DNA of 64,000 nt from Tetracentron sinense (lineage: Eukaryota > Streptophyta > Magnoliopsida > Trochodendrales > Trochodendraceae). Location of the stretch: positions 26,071,215 through 26,135,214 of the forward strand of contig CM026554.1 of NCBI GenBank assembly GCA_015143295.1, in the 5' to 3' direction. Positions 1 to 9,733 of the stretch are shown here, one piece after another; the first letter of the stretch is position 1; each line of letters begins with the position of its first letter. A program made the translations under genes and the position numbers. Below the pieces are notes generated by a model, which saw only the letters and a list, made by a program, of their open reading frames with translations, searched no databases and was not told where the DNA came from.

Positions 1-113
1 ATCTTGGTCAATTACCCATAATGAATTCACAATAGATAAAGAAGATATCTTTATTAATCCAATCAATAAGAATCTTACAATCTAAATGACTTTTTAGGGC
101 ATAATGTCCAACA
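1..113 (-). repeat. Partial 3' LTR of the copia element
   Basis: These bases match 8844-8956 with only a few substitutions and end in the terminal CA (TG on the minus strand). The polypurine tract follows at once. The remaining roughly 2.1 kb of this LTR lies beyond the window edge. Confidence 0.9.
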
Positions 114-130
114 ATCTCCCACTTGCCCTT
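114..130 (-). promoter_or_regulatory. Polypurine tract of the copia element
   Basis: On the minus strand this reads as a purine-rich stretch (AAGGGCAAGTGGGAGAT) abutting the LTR start TGTTGGACATT. This is the position and composition of a plus-strand DNA priming site. Confidence 0.75.
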
Positions 131-134
131 AAAG

Positions 135-830
135 TCACTGTGACATAGATTTCAGTCCCATACTATCTAAATGTGTTACAAATACTTTATCTGATAAAGC
201 TTTTGTCATCGGGTCAGCAACATTAAGTTGAGACCTAATCTTTGTAAGAATAATGTCTTGCCTTTCAATAATCTCACGAATGAGATGATACTTCCGCTCC
301 ACATGTTTCATCTTCTTGTGGCTCCTAGGTTCTTTGCTATGCGCTACTACACCATTACTATCACAAAAGAGAGTGATAGGTTTAAGTGTTGAAGGAACAT
401 TTCCTAACTCTTGCAAAAACCTTCTGAACCAAACTATTTCTTTTGCAGCTTCAGAAGCCGCAATATATTTTGCTTCTGTGGTGGAGTATGTAATACTCTT
501 CTGCTTTATGTTGTGCCAACTCACAGCAGCACCACCCAGTGTGAACACATATCCAGATGTGGAAGCTCTATTGTCCGAATCAGATTGGAAATTGGAATCA
601 GTATAACCCAATCCAACGAGATCTTCAGATTGAAAAGTAAGCACATAATCCCTAGTCCTTTTCAGGTACTTCATGATGTACTTCACAACAGTCCAATGAT
701 TGACTCCGGGATTGCTTTGGAACTGACTAACAACTACCACTGCATGATAGATATCCGGTCTGGTACATAACATGGCATACATGAGGCTTCCAACTGCCAA
801 AGCATATGGGCACCTCTTCATCTGCTCGAT
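135..830 (-). pseudogene. Copia pol, RNase H end
   Basis: An open frame of about 230 codons running into the natural pol stop at 135. It has the copia signature near YALAVGSLMYAM, a tract like GYTDSNFQSDSDNRASTSGY, AVSWHNIKQKSI, the STTEAKYIAASEA motif, and an ADPMTKAL C-terminus just before the polypurine tract. It joins the RT block but is separated from it by the hAT insertion at 831-1903. Removing that insertion and one duplicated octamer restores a continuous frame across the junction. Confidence 0.88.
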
Positions 831-1903
831 CATAGTTGTCAAGGCGACTAGGCGACTTGAGGCGATAGACCCCATGGATGCTTGAGGCAGTAGCCTGAGG
901 CGCCCGAGGCGTCGCCTGATGAACTTTTTGTTTAAAAAATTCCCCCTAATATGAGATCTATGTATGATGCATTTTCTTTTAAAAGAGATCCTACATTCAT
1001 ATAAATTATACCATTGTCAAGATGCACTTTGATAAAACCATCGTTAGAGACAATTCTAAAAATAATAAAAGAGAATTTCAAGTGTTGAAAAAAAATGGAA
1101 TAAAAATTAAGTCTACAATGACTGTTAAAAAGGGGGGGAGAGAGAGGAATTGTGAGGGATAAAAAATAGACAGCCCAATAGGAAAAAGAGAGAGAGAGGA
1201 GGGAGAATATAAGACTGAATAAAAACTAAAAAAATAACCCGATAGTCAAATGTGATGCTGAACAAAGGAGAAAGAAGAGGGGGGAGAGGGAGATATCATA
1301 CCTCTTACTCTCAGTTCTTTTTTTTTCGATTATACTCAATATAAGTAATAAATATAATATTGATAAGTAAAATATATAACTATAAGGTCTGCACATATTT
1401 AAATTATAAAAGATTCCTTTAAATATGAGTTTATGAGAGTTTTGGGGGTCGTAGAAAGGTTCTTAATTTGTTATTGGGCCGCCTGAGCTAGCTGTAATTT
1501 AACAACCATGAAAAAAAACAAATAGGGACTATATAGTCCACCCATAAACAGAGGGAGAGAAAAATAGGTCCACCCATTGAGAGAGATAACAAGTTAACAT
1601 GAGATAAACATACTTAACACCGTTCGTCTCTTCTTTCTTCTTCTATCTATTAACTTTTTTTTGTTGGATATACAAATCATAACATATTATATTGTAAAAG
1701 TCATGAGAAGTATATAAAATAACATATTTTTTATTTATCGAACAATCATATTCAAATAAAATAAATTTTATATCCTTAAATAATAATAATATTACATATA
1801 TCAGATTTTTTATGATGACCGCTTGAGGCGGCCAGTCGCCTGAGCCCAGAAGAATGCCTAGTCGCCTAGGCGACCGCCTGAGGCGACGCCTTTAACAACT
1901 ATG
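831..1903. mobile_element. Non-autonomous hAT-type DNA transposon nested in copia pol
   Basis: The 1,073 bp element is bounded by the 8 bp direct repeat TGCTCGAT (823-830 and 1904-1911). Its termini are inverted: CATAGTTGTCAAGGCG at the left and the complement of CATAGTTGTTAAAGGCG at the right. Eight-base duplications and short imperfect TIRs are hallmarks of the hAT superfamily. Both ends carry clustered GGCGAC/GTCGCC words (about 838-905 and 1825-1890), as expected for subterminal transposase-binding repeats. The interior is AT-rich, with purine runs around 1130-1290 and no open frame, so transposase must come from elsewhere. It inserted after the copia element. Confidence 0.85.
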
Positions 1904-1911
1904 TGCTCGAT

Positions 1912-2907
1912 CTCATCAGTTGACATAAGAGCCATCTTTTTAGACAAAGTAACACCATGTCTAAAAGGAATGAGAGTTGTCTTACAATCACTCATACTGT
2001 ACATTGACAAGATCTTGTCAATGTAGGAAGTTTGGCTCAATCCCAACATCTAGTATTTTCTATCTCTCAGGATCTTAATTCCGAGAATATAGGATGCCTC
2101 TCCTAAGTCTTTCATTGGGAAATGTTGAGAAAGTCAAATCTTGACTAATGACAACATCCCTATATCATTCCCAATGAGTAGGATGTCATCTACAAATAGA
2201 ATAAGGTATACTACCTCTCTCCCACTATCCTTCCTATAAATACAAGATTCCTCTAAATTTTTTTGGAATCCAAATTCTTTGATCGAAAGATCAAATCTTT
2301 GGTTCCAGCTTCTAGAAGCTTGTTTTAAACCATATATTGACTTGTTAAGTTTGCATACCATGTTCTCCTGATTAGAAGCAATGAAGCCCTCAGGTTGCTT
2401 TATATAGATTTCTTCTAACATTCTATTTAGGAAAGCAGTTTTGACATCCATTTGCCATATCTCATAGTCATAATGTGCAATTATAGCTAGCAATATCCAG
2501 ATGGATTTGAGCATAGCTACTGGTGAAAATGTATCCTTATAATCAACTCGTTGAATTTGAGTATAACCTTTTGCAGCAAGTCTTGCTTTATAGGTTTCCA
2601 CGCCGTTGTCATACATTGAATCTATTTCAGCATTCATGGCTTTATTCCATTGAGATGCATCTACATCTAATGTAGCTTCCTGATAAGTATTAGGATCTGT
2701 ATCCTTGTCATCAGGGGAAACTAGATAAACTTCACTATTGTAATATTGAAGTCTATCTGGTGGTCTAGAAACTTTTTCACACCTTCTCAGTGGAATAGAA
2801 TTAGAAGAGATTGTAGTGGAAGAATTAGGTTCAAGTGGGATACTGGCTATGTTGTCTTTCATCTCATGAAATTCAACATTTTTAAGAAGATCCATATCTT
2901 CCTCCAA
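1912..2907 (-). pseudogene. Copia pol, reverse transcriptase
   Basis: The minus strand has the copia RT core in two pieces: 2134-2907 and, after a frame change near 2050-2130, 1912-2049. Visible motifs are AMNAEIDSMYDN, ARLAAKGYTQ, the thumb-side YEIWQMDVKTAFLN, EEIYIKQPEGF, KSIYGLKQASRSWN and the catalytic LILFVDDILLIGND, whose FVDD replaces the more usual YVDD. The length fits a normal copia RT. The frame break disables the polyprotein. Confidence 0.9.
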
Positions 2908-2997
2908 GAAGGTGGCATGATTCCTAACAACAATTGTTTGGTCTGCCTTGGAGTAGAAATAGAAACCCTTAGTTTCTTTTGGATACCTTACAAAATT

Positions 2998-3563
2998 TCA
3001 TTTTTTTGTTCTAGATTCCAACTTGGTAGGTTCGAGCTTGCGAACATGCGCAGGACAACCCCATACCCTTAGATGTTGTAAACTAGGTTTTCGCCCAGTC
3101 CACAATTCATAGGATTTAACTGGTATTGATTTAGAAGGAACCCTGTTCAGAATATAAATGGCCGTTTGTAAAGCATACCCCCAAAGATAGGAAGGTACAT
3201 CGGCATGACTCATCATAGATCGAACCATATCTAATAAGGTTCGGTTTCTTCTTTCAGAAACACCATTTTGTTGAGGTGAGACAAGGCTTGACCATTGTGA
3301 GATAATCTCATTATCTAATCCATAAAATCGTTGGTGAGGTATTCACCACCTCGATCTGATCGAAGTGTCTTTATGGATTCGTCTGTTTGATTCTCAACTT
3401 CTAATCTGAATTCTTTGAACTTTTCAAAAGTATCAGAATTGTGTTGCATCGTATAGACATATCCATATGTAGAATAGTCATCAGTAAATGTAACAAAATA
3501 CCGGTATTGACCTCTTGCAACAATATTAAATGGACCACATACATCACTATGTATGAGACTCAA
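2998..3563 (-). pseudogene. Copia pol, integrase core
   Basis: Two open pieces (3315-3563 and 2998-3228) encode the DDE integrase core: IHSDVCGP, VTFTDDYS, SDRGGEY, then the PQQNGVSERRNRTL segment between the pieces, followed by SYLWGYALQTAIYILNRVPSK and ELWTGRKPSLQHLRVWGCPAHV. A frameshift near 3310 separates the halves. The HHCC zinc-binding end (about 3570-4090) is too degraded to read continuously. Confidence 0.87.
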
Positions 3564-4100
3564 CTTCTCTTCAGCTCTTCCCTACCTTTTTAGGGTAAGG
3601 CTTCTTCATCTTCCCTTCAAGACATGACTCGCAAGTAGGGATTGGTTCTACCTTGAGAAATTAAAGGGGACCATCTTTTACCAACCTCGTGATCCTATCA
3701 AGATTAATATGACCAAGTCTATTATGCCAAAGATAAGTTGACTGTGCAATGTCTCTTCATTCTAGATATTCTAGATGATGAGGCATTGTCACTAAGCAGA
3801 CTTACATTATTTACCAAATATTAAATAGAGACCGTTGATAAGATTACCAGTAATTAAGACCATTCCATCTTTCTTAATCTCAACAATTGAATAGAAAAGG
3901 ACAGAGTAACCACAATGTAAAAGTCTTGAAACTGAAACCAAATTCCTGTGTGCACTAGGCACATAAAAACAGTCTAGGCACATAAAAACAGTCTTCTAAA
4001 ATTGAAGTTTTTCCTTGAGGTAAATAAAGAGTAAAAACACCTATTGACTTGACTGCAACATTTGCACCCGAGCCAACTCTAAGTTTCTGCTTCTGTTTTG

Positions 4101-5093
4101 TCAGTTTTCTGGTTTCCATGAATCCTGGAAATTATTGCAAACATGTACAGTGGATCCAGAATTCACGCACCATGAATTAGGGGGACCATCCAGAAAATTT
4201 AACTCAACGGTAATTAGTACTTCAAAGCATCTCATACCTTGAGTACCGTCGCCACCCTTCTTAAGAGTTGCGAGGTAAGTCCTACAGTTTCTCTTCCAGT
4301 GGCTTATCTTGCCATAGTGGAAATATTTTCCATTTCCTTTGTTATCCTTGTCAGCATCTTTTGAAGAACCTTTGACAACTTTTGCCTTGCCCCTGTAGTC
4401 TTTAAGCTTCCCTTTACCCTTGTTCATTTTTCTATTCTTTTTGTTTCGCTTGGAGGTATCAGGTTTATCGACAATTAATGTTTCACCCTTTGTTGACTTT
4501 TTGATCAAATCTTCTGCAGCCAGCAGTGAGTTCATAAGCTCACTTAGTGATATTTCACTCTTATTCATGTTATAATTCAACACGAACGCATTGTAGGACG
4601 AAGGAAGTGACTGTAAAACTGTATTAACTTGAGTGATGACATCCATCTCTCCACCAAGAATTTCTAGTTCATTCAATAAACCCATCATCTTTATAATGTG
4701 CTCTCTGACTGGAGTTCCCTCAACCATCTTGGTGTTAACAAGGGTTTTCAACTTTATTTGTCGAGCTGACCTATTTTACTCACGAAACATCTCATACAGG
4801 TTTTGCAAAATGTCATAAGCTTTATCCATGTGTTCATACTGGCTTTGCAAAATGTTAGACATTGAAGCCAGAATGTAACACTTGGTCATCTGATTGGACC
4901 TCTCCCAATGCTCCAACTCAGCCTTTTGGGCTGGTGATGTATCTTCAGGAATCTCGGGTTTAGGTGTCTTAAGACACAGGTCAAGGTTGTCTGTGGCAAA
5001 TACAATTATAATTTTTCTTTTCTAGTCAACATAGTTAGTTCCAACTAACTTCTCTTCACGTAAAATTTCAGTTAGAGGGTGAAGGCCTGTCAT
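4101..5093 (-). pseudogene. Copia gag and protease start
   Basis: Translation starts with the ATG at 5091-5093 and is broken by a stop near 4777. It then runs openly to 4101 through the gag core (VNTVLQSLPSSYNAFVLNYNM), a lysine-rich linker and the protease start. The zinc knuckle reads YFHYGKISHWKRNC: both first cysteines are tyrosine. The aspartic protease motif reads VNSGST, with Asn (codon at 4161-4163) where the catalytic Asp belongs. All three changes are G-to-A on the coding strand, as expected from deamination of methylated cytosine. Confidence 0.85.
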
Positions 5094-6733
5094 GATCTAA
5101 TCAAATGACAAAATTAAAGACAGTATTAGGGATCTATTGAATTCATTTAAAACTATTAGATTATGGGTTTGTTTCTAATAGTATTACCAATATAGGGAGA
5201 ATTAATTGGCATCGAATACCTAGTCACTGGCTTAATGTAATCCCGCATTTGGGCGCAATATCACATTACCTTGAATAGACAGATAGAATCTATCTTCTCT
5301 ACTTTCACAGATCTTATCATGTGAATCTTGGAGCATTCGATCTTCTGTCTGATCTATAAGGGATGTTATACTCACGCTTTGGCATTATTGTATGACATCT
5401 CTTATTCATGTGCCTACCCACCATGAACCTAATAAACATTTAGCGAAAGCTCATGCTTTGGCGTTATTGCTTCCATTATTTGCTTATAAAGTTTTCACCA
5501 TGTTTTCACATAGGTGAGAGGGATTGGGCCTGACTTTGGCCTGTCAGCTTACTCACACTCCCCACTATAAGAGCACATAGTGTATGGTAGAAGATCATAA
5601 TACATAGAGACTTATCCCCAGTCTTATATACACATGATATATAAGAGCACATAGTGTATGGTAGAAGATCAGCAGTAAATATCATCTCATTATAAACTAA
5701 ACAAGTATCATCTCATGACAATAAACAACAATAATGATTATATGAGATTAATTACTATGGGTCAAATAAAATAAAATGCATGAATGCAAGAGAATGAGGT
5801 AAGAATTAAGGCAACTCGCAAACAGCTTCGTGATCCCTTCCTTTATCATTTAATCGAGATCCTTCTCGCATTAAGGGGAACTGAGATACTGCTTGTCTTG
5901 TCCAAAAATAGCTCACCCTCATCCAATGCATGATATTTAAAATAAATGACATTAGGGAAACCAAATTTCCATTCGCCCTTTATCAGGGAAACTGAATGAA
6001 TCTACCCTTTACAAATTGCCAAAAACCTACTATATATTTTCCTTTAATATGAATGCATGATAAATAATTTATCACAATTAATAAAATTGACCGATAACTA
6101 TAATCTCATACAATTAAATGCAACATGGTGATGGAGTACTTTTTCCGATATTTTAAAAGATTAAAAAATGATAACAATTATCATTGAGCTCAAAAAATCT
6201 ATATCTCATATAGATCAAACCGGAAAATAATAAAATTATATTTTCCTGCAAACAATTTTAATAAAATTATTTTAAAATTCGTATAGAATTTTCTTAACTT
6301 CTATTTCAAACTCTATGATCTTTTATTCTTTTATTGAATGCAAGATCATTTCATAAAGATTGGTTCTGATATTATTCAAGATTGGTTCTAATATTATTCA
6401 AAATTAAAAACAAAAACCAAGAGGAGGAATGAGAGGAAAATCCTAAATATGATCTCATCACAAAAAAGGAAAGTTTTATATTTAATAAAATACATATGAT
6501 CTTATCATGGCCGAAATACTTTATTTCGATAAAATTAAATAGAACCAAAACTTCCTTTTATTAATTATTAATTTATCAAATCTCATTCGATAAAAAAAAT
6601 AATTATTTATTTATTCATCTCATTAACAGATAAAAGAAAAACTACGAGCTTAAATAAATAAATAAAATTCATCTCATGAATTCTTTTATTTATTTAATTA
6701 ACCTTTAAAAAATGAAAAAATAACTCCTTAACC
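5094..6733 (-). other. Untranslated leader of the copia element
   Basis: A 1.6 kb AT-rich stretch between the primer-binding site and the gag ATG, with no open frame of note. It includes a repeated phrase (ATAAGAGCACATAGTGTATG at about 5569 and 5640) and a short duplication near 6360-6400. Such a long leader is unusual but not unknown for plant copia elements. Confidence 0.6.
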
Positions 6734-6734
6734 A

Positions 6735-6750
6735 TGAGCTCTGATATCAC
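6735..6750 (-). promoter_or_regulatory. Primer-binding site of the copia element (initiator tRNA-Met type)
   Basis: The minus strand reads TGATATCAGAGCTC right after the LTR end. This matches the usual plant sequence complementary to the initiator tRNA-Met 3' end (TGGTATCAGAGC) with one change. It fixes the inner boundary of the 5' LTR. Confidence 0.8.
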
Positions 6751-6751
6751 T

Positions 6752-8956
6752 TGAAGGGAATTTAGATAAAAAATTATGCGAAAAACTAGATCCCAAAGAT
6801 CTTAACACCATAGAAAACATTTAATATAATCTACTTTAAACAAGAAGATTACCTCGGTGAATGATGTTCACCGGTGAAGCACAAAAACGATAGAACTTCA
6901 GAACTCTTTGTAGATATTTCTCGAAGAAATATTCCAAGCTCGATCCTCGTTCTGCTATCTCCGTGAAGCTTTCGAATCTTTCCTTGGTCTTTTTGAAGAA
7001 CAAATTATCTTCGGATAAATCCTTTGAAGAAGATCCTTGGATGAATAGGAGATGATGGAGATTATGAAATTCTAACAACTTAGAACCCCACAAATCAATC
7101 CACGAAAATCCCTTGGAGTTCTCCCTTGTAGCACACGAAAATCCTTATGTGCTCTCCCCTTGTGCTCACGAAAATCCTTGAGGAATCTTCTCTCTAGCTC
7201 ACGAAATTCTAGAGTAGAAAAATAATGAACATCCCCTCCCCCACGGTTTTGGGTTGGATATATATAGATATGGATGGACATGTATCTTATCCATATCTTG
7301 ATCATTATCTAATTATGGTCATTATCTATTAGAGTTTCTAATAATGATAACTCTTATCATTAATAGACTCTTAGTTTATCCACAATTGGTTAGTTAAAAC
7401 AAACCTTCTACTTTAGGTTTCCTTTTCCAAAAAGGACTCCTTAATAATAGGGATATAACTAACTCCCTAAAAATTAGGGATTATAAAATCTAGATAATTT
7501 AGATTCTCCACAAGAGGGGGGCGTGAGCAACATGGTAGGGATTAGGGATTATCCTTATCTCTTTTGTTTCTTAAAGGCCAAGTAATTATCTAATCTCATT
7601 AGATAAGGGATAATTAATTAATAATTATTTACTAACTAAAATCCCTTAAATTTAGGGAACACAAAAGTAGGCGCCACTTTGGGGTCTTCTCCCATGGGCC
7701 TGGGCCCACCTATAAGGTCCATCTTATATGGGTTTTTATGAATATGGGTCCAACCCATATTCCCTTATATTTGGTTGGTCAAATAATTATTATTTTATCC
7801 CTTTAATTTAGATTAACATTTAATCTATTTAATATAGATTAACATTTAATCTATTTAATAAGAACTTGTATTTCTTTATGAGCACCTCCACAGATTGCTC
7901 TGGGACATTCTAACCATGGCTTACCTGGCGTTATCCCATTGACCCTGTAATAGGAAGGACACCGGAATTGCAAGTGACGTGAGATATCCATGTTGCAATT
8001 GAATCCCAGTGTAAGAAGATAAACCAAAAAGGATCCCGCCACATGAACTATTGAATTCGAATGATCCTTCCAATAACATTATCCCTAATAGGCCTTTGAG
8101 ATTAATATGCTATCTAACTCATAACCTATTGTACATCATCCGGGTTTTCAAGACATTTGATTAAGCCATGAGAAACTTATTTCTCATGTTAAAACATTTT
8201 GAAAAAAATCTTTTATTTAGTATAATATATTTTATTAAAAATATATTTCAAACATATTTGATTTCAAATTAACCTGCACAGACTTTAAGCTAAATAGACT
8301 GTCTTACCCGGAACTTTGATTATCTCTCAATTTAATGAGCATGGATTTCTTATTTGAAATTCATCATGACTTGAACAACATTCTGAATATCCAACTGTTA
8401 CCTTATCGTAGTCCCTCAGGTAGAGAGTACTTAGGTGCAGTCAAAACAGTCAGATCACTACTCAGTTATAAATGAACTCATCAGATCTGAGGATCCTCAA
8501 AACTGTTCAATGTAAATGAGAGACCATCTATCTGATAGTATGTTTATGCAAGAGGTCTCTCATTGTATGCAATTAGTCAATGTACATTTAAGCACCCATA
8601 TGCCAATGTGTAGTCTTCACTACAATAGTTTGAGATAAAACTACATCTCAACCATTAAGAACATCTTAGCATTGTGGCAGCCATATAAGTGAAGTGCCCA
8701 GCTTCACCCATAGCTGTGACTCTATAAGGTATAAGGAACTGGAAAGCTATATCTACCTGTGTCAGTCCATAATCAATCACATAGCTTTCCTACAATATAT
8801 CTTAGGGATCTTTTTCGATATCTCATATCGTATAGATCTGATGACCTTGGTCAATTACCCATAATGAATTCACAATAGATAAAGAAGATGTCTTTATTAA
8901 TCTAATTAATAAGAATCTTACAATCTAAATGACTTTTTAGGGCATAATGTCCAACA
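6752..8956 (-). repeat. 5' LTR of the copia element (about 2.2 kb)
   Basis: Bounded by TG at 6752 and CA at 8956 on the plus strand; its right 113 bases equal the partial 3' LTR at the window start. A TATA-like stretch (7257-7272) lies well inside, with a purine-rich leader toward the primer-binding site. Short open frames within it have no family features and are not called as genes. Confidence 0.82.
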
Positions 8957-9407
8957 AGATCAACCTATTCATTACCCTATTCAATATGTTAGCTAGCGTC
9001 TATGCTATAATCTTGATGAATGCAAACTTGTATATACTGCAAAAAATAATCTAATTTGACTTGAACAACCTGGTTTAATGAGATGGGGATTTGACTTTGA
9101 TCATCTTACTTTCAGGCTCTCACAAAGTTGTAAATGCCAAGGAAAAGAAAGATGGTGCTTTAATATTTATGCATTTGGCATAGTTAACTTTAGATTTTAG
9201 AAATAATTGGCATTTTCATCCAGATTGTGACCAACTGATCATGTAATTCTCAGCCAATGTGCCCCATCAGCATTGGTAATCAAAGGATAATGTCTTACAT
9301 GGTGCACCCAAGCCTTGGTAGTCTTTTAATTACCTTAAAATACCAAAAATGGTTTATTGTTTGCCTAAATTGTGAAACTGATTTATTTTATTTTATTTTA
9401 TTGCAAG
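8957..9407 (+). other. Remnant of CAC2 intron 1
   Basis: 451 bp between the copia LTR and the acceptor of the first visible CAC2 exon. It is AT-rich, ends in a T-rich tract and AG at 9406-9407, and holds no transit-peptide-like exon. I see no other feature in it. Confidence 0.6.
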
Positions 9408-9733
9408 GGTTTATTTGCGGGGCGAACTCAAGGAATCAGGAGCTCCCAGTGTAGCTTTATGATGGGAAGCAGGGTGAATTTTCGTAGTCAGAGGGCTCAA
9501 GATGCTCATGTTAGGCGAAAGTCCAAGAAACTTGGAGGAGCTCTCTGTGCCACATGTCGCGATGATAAGATTCTAGTGGCTAATAGAGGAGAAATTGCAG
9601 TCCGTGTGATACGATCTGCTCACGAGATGGGAATACCGTGTGTTGCAGTTTACTCAACCATAGATAAAGATGCACTTCATGTGAAACTTGCAGATGAAGC
9701 AGTTTGCATAGGTGAAGCACCGAGTAATCAATC
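9408..9733 (+). CDS. CAC2: CAC2 exon 2: transit peptide end and N-terminal domain
   Basis: Encodes residues 1-109 of the visible protein: a Ser/Arg-rich stretch ([17 protein letters not shown]) typical of the plastid transit peptide, then the start of the mature enzyme at about residue 50 ([13 protein letters not shown]). The acceptor is AG at 9406-9407, the donor GTAAGT at 9734. The in-frame ATGs at 9459-9464 lie within the transit peptide and are unlikely to be the start. Confidence 0.93.

Larger units (their letters stand above)
1..8956 (-). mobile_element. Ty1/copia LTR retrotransposon, antisense to CAC2, left end outside window
   Basis: On the minus strand the order is 5' LTR, primer-binding site, leader, gag-protease, integrase, RT, RNase H, polypurine tract and 3' LTR. 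This is the Ty1/copia order, with integrase before RT. The first 113 bases repeat 8844-8956 almost exactly, which identifies the two LTRs; the rest of the 3' LTR lies left of the window. Every coding block has stops or frameshifts, so the copy cannot move by itself. A hAT-type element (831-1903) interrupts it. The five bases after the right LTR are AGATC; the matching duplication is outside the window. The element sits upstream of the first visible exon of CAC2, apparently in intron 1. Confidence 0.9.

Noticed and set aside
7072-7305. Open frame in the copia LTR
   Set aside because: It is purine-rich leader sequence with repeated FRELERRF/DFREHKG-like units, no family features and no conservation evidence.
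9459-9464. ATGATG as the CAC2 start codon
   Set aside because: In-frame sequence upstream of it has the conserved transit-peptide GIRSSQC-type tract and is preceded by a splice acceptor, so translation should begin in an earlier exon.
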